DNA of 64,000 nucleotides, taken from contig NZ_CAUYTL010000012.1 of assembly GCF_963575615.1 (NCBI RefSeq), positions 9,403 to 73,402 of the forward strand, in the 5' to 3' direction. Below are positions 53,938 through 61,425 of the stretch, piece after piece; position 1 is the stretch's first letter; every line of letters begins with the position of its first letter. Position numbers and translations under genes: made by a program. The DNA comes from Listeria_A hofi. Lineage in GTDB: Bacteria > Bacillota > Bacilli > Lactobacillales > Listeriaceae. Below the pieces are notes generated by a model that saw only the letters and a list, made by a program, of their open reading frames with translations, was not told where the DNA came from and did no database searches.

Positions 53938-53945
53938 AACAAAGA

Positions 53946-53983
53946 AAGTCCACCGTTCCTCTTTTCTTAGAACGGTGGACCTT
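53946..53983. terminator. Bidirectional terminator
   Basis: AAAGTCCACCGTTC and GAACGGTGGACCTTTT form a long stem between the convergent oxidoreductase and VOC genes. Confidence 0.85.
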
Positions 53984-53989
53984 TTCAAA

Positions 53990-54394
53990 TTACCATACCA
54001 ATTGCCATGTCACGCCAAATTTATCAGTTACCCATGTTACTTTTTTGAATGGTGGCAACTCAATTGGCCCCATCATCACAGAGCCCCCATCCGAAAACGC
54101 TGCAAATAGGCGATCAAATTCTGCCTCCTCTTCGCATTGTACTAAAATCGAAGCTGCCCACGAAAATGGCGTTGCGTACTCTGCCTCCATATCCATTACC
54201 ATAAATGATTGACCACGAATTTCAAATGTACCGTTAAGAAGTTTACCAGTTTCTCCGCGATCAGCTTCACCAATGTATGTTTTACCGAACGTCTTCGCAT
54301 CTTCGCCAAACAACGCCACATAGAAGTCCATCGCCGCCTCTGCCTCACCACTAAACGTTAAAAAAGTGGAAACCAATCTGTTTGTCTTATACAT
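53990..54394 (-). CDS. VOC-family protein (PhnB-like)
   Basis: 134 residues from the ATG at 54394. GGAGGA lies nine bases upstream of it but abuts the alternative ATG at 54403. Pattern: TFLTFSGEAEAAMDFYVALFG, ILVQCEEEAEFDRLFAAFSDGG and a C-terminal VTDKFGVTWQLVW, typical of PhnB-like single VOC subunits. The biochemical role of this group is mostly unknown. It is the last gene of a three-gene minus-strand set. Confidence 0.85.
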   Translation of the reverse strand: MYKTNRLVSTFLTFSGEAEAAMDFYVALFGEDAKTFGKTYIGEADRGETGKLLNGTFEIRGQSFMVMDMEAEYATPFSWAASILVQCEEEAEFDRLFAAFSDGGSVMMGPIELPPFKKVTWVTDKFGVTWQLVW

Positions 54395-54423
54395 AATCTT
54401 CATTCCTCCATCTCACTTATTTA

Positions 54424-54729
54424 TTACATCACGCCGATTAATATCAATAGGAAAAAGATAATCCAGAACACAATATAGGTCATCGAAATAATAAATCCGA
54501 TAATCGGGAAAAAATTGCGTTCACGTTCTCTCGCAATACCTGAAATCGATATAATAAGCGTCAAAACCGCCACACCAAAAATCACAATAAACCAATTGTT
54601 CGCTGTCACAAAGCCAATCTCCATTGGTTTCATGAAAATCATAACAATACATAGAATTCCTAGTAAAAATGCCAAAAAGCCTAAGAAAGTTGTTCGTTTT
54701 TTGATCGGTACTTCTTCCATGTCATTCAT
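54424..54729 (-). CDS. Small integral membrane protein
   Basis: 101 residues with three to four hydrophobic segments (about 16-32, 42-60, 73-100), an acidic N-terminus and a basic RERER turn. I do not recognise a family. It lies 19 nt after the histidine phosphatase gene and 29 nt before the VOC gene, so it is co-transcribed. Confidence 0.65.
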   Translation of the reverse strand: MNDMEEVPIKKRTTFLGFLAFLLGILCIVMIFMKPMEIGFVTANNWFIVIFGVAVLTLIISISGIARERERNFFPIIGFIISMTYIVFWIIFFLLILIGVM

Positions 54730-54748
54730 CGTTCTTCATCCCTTTATC

Positions 54749-55426
54749 CTAATTTTTCACAACACCGCGTTCAACATACTGCATATCATTCGCTGACTCC
54801 ACCGTGTATTGGCCGTTTTCGTAACTTATTTTAGTTACGCTCGCATTTTCAATTGGCCCATCGACGCGCGTTGGATCGAGCAAAGAAAGCAAGATATTAA
54901 TGACCATCCCGTGACAAATTACGAGCACATTCCCCTCAGGTTGTTCGCTACAAATCAAGTCCAGCGACTGCAACAATCGTTCAGTAAAAATACCCCAATT
55001 TTCTGCCATACCAGTCTCATCCATATCAGCCACTGCATCAATCATCACCCTTGGCGCATCATGCTTATGTACTTCAAAAAACGCTTCTACTGACGAAAAG
55101 CCATGCATCTTACTCACCGTTTCCCACATAAACAAATTGTATTCGCCTTCAAACTTACCAAAACCAAACTCGCGTAATCCTTTCAACTGATTCACAGGCA
55201 ATTCAAAACCTGCATGTCGCATCACAATATCAGCTGTCTCAAGCGTCCGGCCACGATCACTCGTATAAAGCGCTTCAAATTTAGTATCCGCAAGTCCTCG
55301 TCCCAACTGTTCCGCAACAAGAATCCCGTCCTCCGTAAGCGGCGAATCCGCCCAGCCCTGCACACGCTCCGCCGTATTCAGCATCGTTTTCCCATGCCTC
55401 GTCACAAATAACGTCACTTTTCCCAT
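54749..55426 (-). CDS. Histidine-phosphatase (phosphoglycerate mutase-like) protein
   Basis: 225 residues from the ATG at 55426 (a TTG at 55453 extends it by nine residues). The RHG phosphohistidine motif is in LFVTRHGKTMLNT, the second histidine in VLVICHGMVI, and LREFGFGKFEGE is present. It belongs to the broad acid-phosphatase-like branch, so cofactor-dependent mutase activity should not be assumed. The ribosome-binding site is weak. Confidence 0.85.
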   Translation of the reverse strand: MGKVTLFVTRHGKTMLNTAERVQGWADSPLTEDGILVAEQLGRGLADTKFEALYTSDRGRTLETADIVMRHAGFELPVNQLKGLREFGFGKFEGEYNLFMWETVSKMHGFSSVEAFFEVHKHDAPRVMIDAVADMDETGMAENWGIFTERLLQSLDLICSEQPEGNVLVICHGMVINILLSLLDPTRVDGPIENASVTKISYENGQYTVESANDMQYVERGVVKN

Positions 55427-55501
55427 TCTAATACTGCACCACCGTTTCTTCAAAAGATACTCTTAGTGTATCAAGCCATCACCCGTTTTGCAATGAAAGA
55501 A

Positions 55502-55530
55502 GGCGCTCTTCTTGTAATAAGAAAAACGCC
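55502..55530 (-). terminator. Terminator of the peptide transporter gene
   Basis: GGCGCTCTTCTT and AAGAAAAACGCC pair completely on the minus strand when G-T wobbles are allowed. It lies 12 bp after the stop. Confidence 0.55.
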
Positions 55531-55541
55531 ATATTGCGAAA

Positions 55542-57029
55542 TTAATCCACGCCACGCATATATTTTTTCAATAATGGCGCACAGAGGAATAGTAAAATCG
55601 CAAAAGCAACCGCCCCAAATCCAAAAATCCCAAAGTACAAGATTTCTGTTTTTGCATTGAAAAACTGCGTTGTCTGGGCATTGAAAGCCTGTGCCATCGA
55701 ATCCGACAAGAACCAAACACTCATCGTTTGAGAAGCAAATGCTGCGGGTGCTAATTTAGTCGTAGCCGATAAGCCCACCGGTGACAAGCACATCTCACCC
55801 ACGATACAGATAAAAAAGCTCATCACAAGCCACATTGGACTAACTGCGGTCGTTGTATTTCCTGCTAAAATCCCTGGCAACATCATAATCACGAACGATA
55901 AACCTGCAAAAAATAGACCTAACGCGAACTTTCGTGGTGTTCCAGGTTGTCTTTTCCCAAGCTTCGTCCAAATCCAAGCAAAAATCGGTGATAAAATAAT
56001 AATAAACATCGGGTTCAGCGATTGGAAAACCCCTGGCGATAATTCAAAACTCCCAACGCTAAGATCCGTTCGGTTCGCCGCAAATAAAGCCAATGTTGTT
56101 GATCCTTGTTCTTCAATCATCCAAAACATGACCGAAATAAGGAACAGAGGTATGTAAGCCGTCAGTCGAGAACGCTCCTCCTTCGTCGTTTTCTTACTAG
56201 TCATCATCACAGTAAAATAAATAAGTGGGATAATAACACCCATAATTGTGACAGTCATAATAACCGTCTGCAATGAAAATTCACCTTGAAGCCATGCCAC
56301 AACAGCTCCAATCAGCACAATTCCCGCCAAGATTCCCAGTGATAAACCAGACATTTTCTTTTTCTCCGCACTTTTTAGCGGATTCGGTACTTTTTTCCCA
56401 GCGTCGCGTAAATACATTTTTCCAGTAATGACATATACAATAAGTCCCACTGCCATTCCGACAGCTGCCACACCGAATCCCGCATGATAACTACCCGCCG
56501 AATCAGATACTTGCGTGACAATAAATGGTGCGATAAAAGCTCCTAAGTTAATCCCCATATAAAAAATACTAAATCCAGCATCACGTCTTTGATCCTCTTT
56601 CGGATAAAGATCACCCACAACATTGGACACATTCGGTTTCAAAAAGCCTGTTCCAATAATTATAAAGAACATCGACACGAACAAAGCCGTTGCGCCACCA
56701 GGAAATGATAAAGCAATATGCCCAACCATAATCAAGATACCACCATAAAAAATCGTTCGACGCGGACCTAAAATCCGATCAGCCGTCCAGCCTCCAATAA
56801 CACCAGACATGTAAACGAGCGAACCATAAATCGACATAATCGCCGTCGCAGTAGCCTGAGAAAAGCCAAGCCCACCATCTACAACCGCCGTATACATGTA
56901 AAAGATAAGAATAGCACGCATCCCATAATAAGAAAAACGCTCCCAGAATTCCGTAAAGAACAATGTCGCAAGTCCTCTTGGATGTCCAAAAAACGTTTTA
57001 CTACTGCTATCTTGAATTGGCCTAACCAT
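55542..57029 (-). CDS. POT-family di-/tripeptide:proton symporter
   Basis: 495 residues from the ATG at 57029 (GGGGGA nine bases upstream; the GTG at 57038 abuts that site). About 14 membrane segments. POT signatures are FFTEFWERFSYYGMRAILIFY with the ExxER-type motif and GINLGAFIAPF. It imports di- and tripeptides. An imperfect ACTCTTAG/CTAAGAGT hairpin (57056-57104) separates it from the upstream alcohol dehydrogenase gene. Confidence 0.93.
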   Translation of the reverse strand: MVRPIQDSSSKTFFGHPRGLATLFFTEFWERFSYYGMRAILIFYMYTAVVDGGLGFSQATATAIMSIYGSLVYMSGVIGGWTADRILGPRRTIFYGGILIMVGHIALSFPGGATALFVSMFFIIIGTGFLKPNVSNVVGDLYPKEDQRRDAGFSIFYMGINLGAFIAPFIVTQVSDSAGSYHAGFGVAAVGMAVGLIVYVITGKMYLRDAGKKVPNPLKSAEKKKMSGLSLGILAGIVLIGAVVAWLQGEFSLQTVIMTVTIMGVIIPLIYFTVMMTSKKTTKEERSRLTAYIPLFLISVMFWMIEEQGSTTLALFAANRTDLSVGSFELSPGVFQSLNPMFIIILSPIFAWIWTKLGKRQPGTPRKFALGLFFAGLSFVIMMLPGILAGNTTTAVSPMWLVMSFFICIVGEMCLSPVGLSATTKLAPAAFASQTMSVWFLSDSMAQAFNAQTTQFFNAKTEILYFGIFGFGAVAFAILLFLCAPLLKKYMRGVD

Positions 57030-57124
57030 AGCTCCCACTCCCCCTATTAAAATATACTCTTAGTAAGACGCCAAGCCAAAACCATCGCCCAGCGTCCTAA
57101 GAGTACAAGAAAAATTAGCTTATA

Positions 57125-58306
57125 TTACAAGGCATTTTTATAAATTTCACGACTGACATCAAGCGTTTGATCCCCACGCTCCGAAACTGCCGTCAAACCG
57201 TGTTTTTCAAGTTGAGAAACGAGCACATCTACAACTTCCTCGCCAAGGTCATAATCACTGAAATGCGTTGGCGCGCCTAATGACTCAAAGAACTCACGCG
57301 TTTTATCAATGGCCACTTGAATCTTCTCATCTTCCGTTCCATCCGTAATATGCCAAACACGCTCAGCATATTGCAATAACTTCGCGCCCTTCTGCTCTTT
57401 TCGAATTTCCAGTAATGAAGGTAGCACAATTGCCAGCGTCCGGGCATGATCAATATGATACAACGCCGTAATCTCATGGCCTAACCCATGGCTAGACCAG
57501 TCACCCGGAACACCTTTATTAAGCGTTCCATTCAGTGCATAAGTCGCCGCCCACATAAAGTTAGCACGCAGATTATAATCCTGTTTTGACTCATCCACAA
57601 CGTCCGGGCCAATCTCAATCAGCGTCTCAAGTAACCCCTCTGCAAACCGATCCTGCACCATTCCACCAACCGGATACGTCATATATTGCTCCATAATATG
57701 CACAAATGAGTCAATCACCCCGTTCGCCAATTGGCGCTTCGGCAATGTATACGTCAACTGCGGATCAAGAATCGAAAATTGTGGAAACGTCACTGCACTG
57801 CCAAAACCAAGTTTCGCTTTCTTCTCAACGATACTCACAACACCACCGCTATTCATTTCAGAACCCGTGGCAGGAAGCGTCAACACTGTACCAAACGGCA
57901 AAGCTTCCTTAATCGGAATCCCTTCACCAACACCGCTACCAAAAATATTAATCGGTTCACTATCAAAAAGAGCGCCGGCCGCAACAAATTTCGTTCCATC
58001 AATAACAGAACCACCGCCAACAGCCAGCAAATAATTATAACCATCCTTTTTCACTAATTCGATCGCACGTAAAAGCGTTGCATATGTAGGATTAGCTTCA
58101 ATCCCGCCAAATTCACCAAACGTGTGACCAGTAAGCGCCTCCCGAACCTTCGCAAGTGTACCAAAACGCTCCACGCTACCGCCACCATAAAGAACAAGCA
58201 CCTTTTTATCGGTCGGAATCAGTGTTTCCAATTCGCCAATCCGGTCTTTTCCAAACACGATATGCGTTGGATTATAATAATCAAAATTTGCAATTCCTTT
58301 ATTCAT
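57125..58306 (-). CDS. Iron-containing alcohol dehydrogenase (butanol dehydrogenase-like)
   Basis: 393 residues from the ATG at 58306. NAD-binding GGGSVIDGTKF and the metal-binding histidines in DSFVHIMEQYM and GLGHEITALYHIDHARTLAIVLP mark group III alcohol dehydrogenases (YugJ/BdhA). It reduces aldehydes with NAD(P)H. In-frame codons upstream to 58348 lack a ribosome-binding site. Confidence 0.92.
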   Translation of the reverse strand: MNKGIANFDYYNPTHIVFGKDRIGELETLIPTDKKVLVLYGGGSVERFGTLAKVREALTGHTFGEFGGIEANPTYATLLRAIELVKKDGYNYLLAVGGGSVIDGTKFVAAGALFDSEPINIFGSGVGEGIPIKEALPFGTVLTLPATGSEMNSGGVVSIVEKKAKLGFGSAVTFPQFSILDPQLTYTLPKRQLANGVIDSFVHIMEQYMTYPVGGMVQDRFAEGLLETLIEIGPDVVDESKQDYNLRANFMWAATYALNGTLNKGVPGDWSSHGLGHEITALYHIDHARTLAIVLPSLLEIRKEQKGAKLLQYAERVWHITDGTEDEKIQVAIDKTREFFESLGAPTHFSDYDLGEEVVDVLVSQLEKHGLTAVSERGDQTLDVSREIYKNAL

Positions 58307-58354
58307 TGTATAAAGTCCCCGCTTTCTTTTTGCCTTATATTTTGTCACGTATCC

Positions 58355-58383
58355 ATATTATCACAAATATCACCATCTGTAAC
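58355..58383 (-). promoter_or_regulatory. Promoter of the alcohol dehydrogenase gene
   Basis: On the minus strand GTTACA (58378-58383) and TAATAT (58355-58360), 17-bp spacer, about 50 bp before the ATG. Confidence 0.5.
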
Positions 58384-58488
58384 GAATTGACCACTACACT
58401 ATACATACACCTTTTTATACCACTTCAAACAAAAAACAGAAATCTCGAAAAAATTTTGTTCCGCATACTATATACTTTGTGAACAGAA

Positions 58489-58549
58489 GGATTACATGCT
58501 CGCTTCGCTCTCATGCATATTGGGGCTGTAACTCTTTTCATTCGAACAG
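58489..58549 (-). repeat. Two-hairpin element, partial tandem copy
   Basis: 61 bp identical to 58558-58618, separated from it by 8 bp, so the period is 69 bp. Hairpin 2 is intact. Hairpin 1 is reduced to CTGT/ACAG because the outer GGGG arm is missing here. Confidence 0.85.
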
Positions 58550-58557
58550 TCGCTTGG

Positions 58558-58627
58558 GGATTACATGCTCGCTTCGCTCTCATGCATATTGGGGCTGTAA
58601 CTCTTTTCATTCGAACAGCCCCAACAA
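58558..58627 (-). repeat. Two-hairpin dispersed element, copy B
   Basis: Read on the minus strand it starts TTGTTG, then forms a perfect 8-bp stem GGGGCTGT/ACAGCCCC (58615-58622 with 58591-58598), then AATATGC..GCATGT hairpin 2, ending GTAATCC. It matches copy A at 28381-28457, whose first stem has a different sequence but also pairs. Located between the divergent alcohol dehydrogenase and cbpA genes. Confidence 0.75.
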
Positions 58628-58643
58628 TTCATACAGTGATTTC

Positions 58644-58672
58644 TATACAAATCCGACAACATGGGGTAGAAT
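58644..58672 (+). promoter_or_regulatory. Promoter of cbpA
   Basis: TATACA (58644-58649) and TAGAAT (58667-58672), 17-bp spacer, about 44 bp before the ATG. Confidence 0.5.
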
Positions 58673-58715
58673 AAAAGAGATGTATCCATATTAAAGAGAT
58701 TGGAGTGACCGAAAT

Positions 58716-59357
58716 ATGTTGATTAAAAATCTTTGTATTCCTAAAATCAACTTAACGACTATTACTGAAACCGCAACACTCAAAGAAGCACTGGATATTT
58801 TGGAAGAAGCAGGCTATCGTTGCGTCCCAGTTCTAGATAATAATGGCGAGAAATTCATCGGGAACATTTATAAAATGCATATTTATCGTCATGCCGCTAA
58901 CGGAGGCGACCTATCAGCCCCTGTAACAAGTCTTATCAAAAATAAAACGAAACATATTTGCATTAATTCCTCTTTTTTTGAAGTATTTTTTACAATTAAA
59001 GAGCTACCATATATCGCGGTCCTGAACGAACAAGACGATTTTTATGGTATTTTAACACATGGTAAATTGCTCGGTGTTTTGCAAGATGCTTGGAATATCG
59101 ATTCAGGAAGTTACGTTCTGACTATCGCAACTGGCGAAGTTCCTGGTTCTCTAACAAAAATCACCAAAATCATCGACAAACATACCACAATTGCCAGCCT
59201 AATAACAATGGATTCCCAGGCGGAAGACTACATCCGCCGCGTCCTCGTAACGTTACCAGCCGGCATCACAGAAGAAGAAAAAGACTTGATTGTTGCGAAC
59301 CTTGAACGCAAAGGGCTACGTGTCATTGAAGTAGAACATTTAAAGATGAAGAAATAA
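58716..59357 (+). CDS. cbpA: CBS-ACT protein, c-di-AMP-binding CbpA homologue
   Basis: 213 residues. Tandem CBS motifs (about 1-130: TLKEALDILEEAGYRCVPVLD, YIAVLNEQDDFYGILT) are followed by an ACT-like domain (about 135-213: YVLTIATGEVPGSLTKITKII). This CBS-plus-ACT architecture and the position beside a butanol dehydrogenase gene match Lmo0553, which I recall being identified as c-di-AMP-binding protein CbpA. The ligand is taken from that family knowledge. GGAGTG precedes the ATG. Confidence 0.8.
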   Translation: MLIKNLCIPKINLTTITETATLKEALDILEEAGYRCVPVLDNNGEKFIGNIYKMHIYRHAANGGDLSAPVTSLIKNKTKHICINSSFFEVFFTIKELPYIAVLNEQDDFYGILTHGKLLGVLQDAWNIDSGSYVLTIATGEVPGSLTKITKIIDKHTTIASLITMDSQAEDYIRRVLVTLPAGITEEEKDLIVANLERKGLRVIEVEHLKMKK

Positions 59358-59407
59358 AAAATAGTGGCGTAAAATCTGAAGCTTACAAATTTTACGCCAC
59401 TATTTTT
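59355..59407. terminator. Bidirectional terminator after cbpA
   Basis: AAAAAATAGTGGCGTAAAAT and its complement around a 13-base loop, with T-runs both ways. It serves cbpA and the convergent secreted-protein gene. Confidence 0.9.
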
Positions 59408-59964
59408 TATTTTGGGCTATAGTATTTATTGATTCTAAAACTTGAGTATGCTAATTTCGTTCTCGCACGATTACTATATACTTGAAAAGATGTTTTTATA
59501 TACACATTAACGGCATCTTTAGCATAGTATTTTTTTGTCACAATCCAATAATTTTGTGCTCTATACTTAGATATCCTTCCTGTCATATTCCCTAGTATAG
59601 CCACTACCGCTCCTGTTGCGAATGCATTTGCTATTTTCCCTCCGACAGTTGCTGTCATCCCCCCAAGCAAAGCTAATCTTCCATAATAATCTACTTTGTT
59701 TGGGAGAACATTATTATTATACTTCGTAGCTCCAACTTGTTTCCAGCTCATCACCGGTCCGATTGGCAATGCAACTCTTAAAAGTTGCGGCGATGTCTCT
59801 GATATCCTTGGAAGTTCAATTAAGAAGTCACTAGCACTTCCTTTTGGAAATGTATTAAGCATTGTTTTATCATCTCTGGGATTGGTCATCTCAGCATGAA
59901 CATCTGTTAGGCTTACTGGTACTATTAGAGATACCGCCAACAAAATACTTAAAATTTTTTTCAT
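59407..59964 (-). CDS. Secreted protein with a glycine-rich hydrophobic segment, unknown family
   Basis: 185 residues. Signal peptide about 1-25 (ends DVHA). A central stretch at about 97-127 is glycine- and alanine-rich and hydrophobic (LALLGGMTATVGGKIANAF, then VVAILGNMTG), like the helices of pore-forming peptides. The C-terminal 55 residues are basic and tyrosine-rich. No cysteines occur. GGAGAG precedes the ATG. It diverges from a gene for a two-helix membrane protein, which would suit an immunity protein. A bacteriocin-like role is only an inference. Confidence 0.6.
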   Translation of the reverse strand: MKKILSILLAVSLIVPVSLTDVHAEMTNPRDDKTMLNTFPKGSASDFLIELPRISETSPQLLRVALPIGPVMSWKQVGATKYNNNVLPNKVDYYGRLALLGGMTATVGGKIANAFATGAVVAILGNMTGRISKYRAQNYWIVTKKYYAKDAVNVYIKTSFQVYSNRARTKLAYSSFRINKYYSPK

Positions 59965-60026
59965 GGGTTTATTCTCTCCTTTTTTATGTTATTATTATAT
60001 AATACAGAATTATAGGGGGGGGTATT

Positions 60027-60251
60027 ATGAATTATACAAAAAAATTATATTATGTTTTAATTGCTGGACTGTTTCTGTTATTTATTTTTGGCGGTACATA
60101 CGCTGTTTTTATGGGACTTGGCCTCGTATATATTATTGCTGTTTTAGATGATATACTTAGTCACAACATCAACAGCAGAAGTTTCTTAAACAAAACAGGG
60201 TTACTAATTCTGGGATTATTATTTCTATATATTGTGCTACGTGTTTCATAG
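60027..60251 (+). CDS. Small two-helix membrane protein
   Basis: 74 residues with two hydrophobic stretches (about 8-40 and 54-71), a basic N-terminus and a short polar loop SHNINSRS. It diverges from the secreted glycine-rich protein gene with a 62-bp gap. The ribosome-binding site is a run of eight Gs (60015-60022) five bases before the ATG. A small immunity protein or a general membrane protein are both possible. Confidence 0.55.
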   Translation: MNYTKKLYYVLIAGLFLLFIFGGTYAVFMGLGLVYIIAVLDDILSHNINSRSFLNKTGLLILGLLFLYIVLRVS

Positions 60252-60382
60252 AATCATTTTTTACGTTATACATGTGTACAATCAAATTATAACACTTGCA
60301 CCAAAAACATTCAATATGAGTATTTATAACAAAAACAATTCTAATAGTGTTCGATTATACTAAAATTTATTTCCCCAACCCC

Positions 60383-60411
60383 TTGTATATTCCTTAAACT
60401 ACATCTATAAT
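60383..60411 (+). promoter_or_regulatory. Promoter of the iron-binding lipoprotein gene
   Basis: TTGTAT (60383-60388) and TATAAT (60406-60411), 17-bp spacer. Confidence 0.7.
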
Positions 60412-60419
60412 TATCTTAT

Positions 60420-60434
60420 TGAGAATTGTTTTCA
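60420..60434 (+). promoter_or_regulatory. Fur box
   Basis: TGAGAATTGTTTTCA matches the 7-1-7 consensus TGATAATNATTATCA at nearly every position. It covers the expected transcription start, so iron-loaded Fur would block the promoter. Confidence 0.75.
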
Positions 60435-60452
60435 ATTACAGGAGGGTTAAGG

Positions 60453-61370
60453 ATGAAGAAAAGAAAATTAACAGTACTTTTACTCGTTGTTTTAACATTA
60501 GGATTGGCACTTGCAGCATGTGGTGGTTCTAGTGCAAACGATGAGAAGAAGACAGAAGACAAAGCACGCACACTCACTGATGCACTGGATCGGAAAGTCA
60601 TCATACCAGCAACACCGAAGAAAATCGTGGCTATTCAAAATGCGGGTGAACTTTACGCTCTAAATATTAAGCCACTTGCTACAACAGAATATTACATGGG
60701 AATCTATCCAGACTTCCTAAAAGGCGTTGAAAATATTGGTGGAGATAAGCCAAATGTTGAGAAAATCGCTTCCCTAAAACCCGATTTAATCATCATTTCT
60801 GATTACCAAAAAGATATGTTGACAAATCTGGAAAAAATAGCGCCTGTTTATGCAACGAAATTCGGCGTGACACCAGATGAGCAACTTTCTGATATCGCTA
60901 ATTTAGTTAATGCGAAAGACGCGGAAAAAACATATCAAGAAAAATACGCCAAAGAATCAAAAGAAGCTAAAGCAACATTAAAAGACGCTGGCATTGAAAA
61001 TCAAAAAGCTGCCGTTATCCAATTCTGGGGCAAAGAAATCTATATTCATGACCCAATCGTATTCGACGGTATATATACTGGTGCGGGTTTCACACCAACG
61101 GAACCAGCTAAAAAGAACAAGGAAACAAAAGCTATTTCCTCAGAAGCTATTCCTGACTATGTTAGCGATGCCGATCAACTGTTTATCTTAACACCAGAAG
61201 GCAAATCCACCGACGAGCTCAGCACACTGCTAACAGGAATTTGGAAAGACATCCCAGCAATCAAAGCAAAACACGTATATCTTGTTAATAGTGATGAGTG
61301 GAGCAACTACACAGCACCATCAAGAGAATACCAAATGCAAGATGCTATCGAAAAAATAACTCATAAATAA
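60453..61370 (+). CDS. Iron-siderophore ABC transporter binding lipoprotein
   Basis: 305 residues from the ATG at 60453, preceded by CAGGAGGG. Lipobox LAAC at about residue 21. Periplasmic-binding-protein type III fold: RTLTDALDRKVIIPATPKKIVA, IASLKPDLIIISDYQ, long connecting helix and C-terminal lobe. It should capture a ferric siderophore outside the membrane. No permease or ATPase is adjacent, so it must share a transporter encoded elsewhere. The Fur box supports iron control. Confidence 0.9.
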   Translation: MKKRKLTVLLLVVLTLGLALAACGGSSANDEKKTEDKARTLTDALDRKVIIPATPKKIVAIQNAGELYALNIKPLATTEYYMGIYPDFLKGVENIGGDKPNVEKIASLKPDLIIISDYQKDMLTNLEKIAPVYATKFGVTPDEQLSDIANLVNAKDAEKTYQEKYAKESKEAKATLKDAGIENQKAAVIQFWGKEIYIHDPIVFDGIYTGAGFTPTEPAKKNKETKAISSEAIPDYVSDADQLFILTPEGKSTDELSTLLTGIWKDIPAIKAKHVYLVNSDEWSNYTAPSREYQMQDAIEKITHK

Positions 61371-61375
61371 CATAC

Positions 61376-61425
61376 AAAAACAGGATTAGATACGCCTCCC
61401 AAAACGTTTCTAATCCTGTTTTTTT
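61376..61425. terminator. Bidirectional terminator
   Basis: AAAAACAGGATTAGA and TCTAATCCTGTTTTTTT arms. It serves the binding-lipoprotein gene and the convergent serine hydrolase gene. Confidence 0.9.

Noticed and set aside
58425..58610. Minus-strand ORF with an internal amino-acid repeat (KRVTAPICMRAKRACNP twice)
   Set aside because: It is only the translation of the tandem non-coding element; it has no ribosome-binding site and the DNA repeat explains the protein repeat.
58489..58627. Possible CRISPR array
   Set aside because: Only two repeat units 61 bp long with an 8-bp spacer, no cas genes, and a diverged copy elsewhere in the window.
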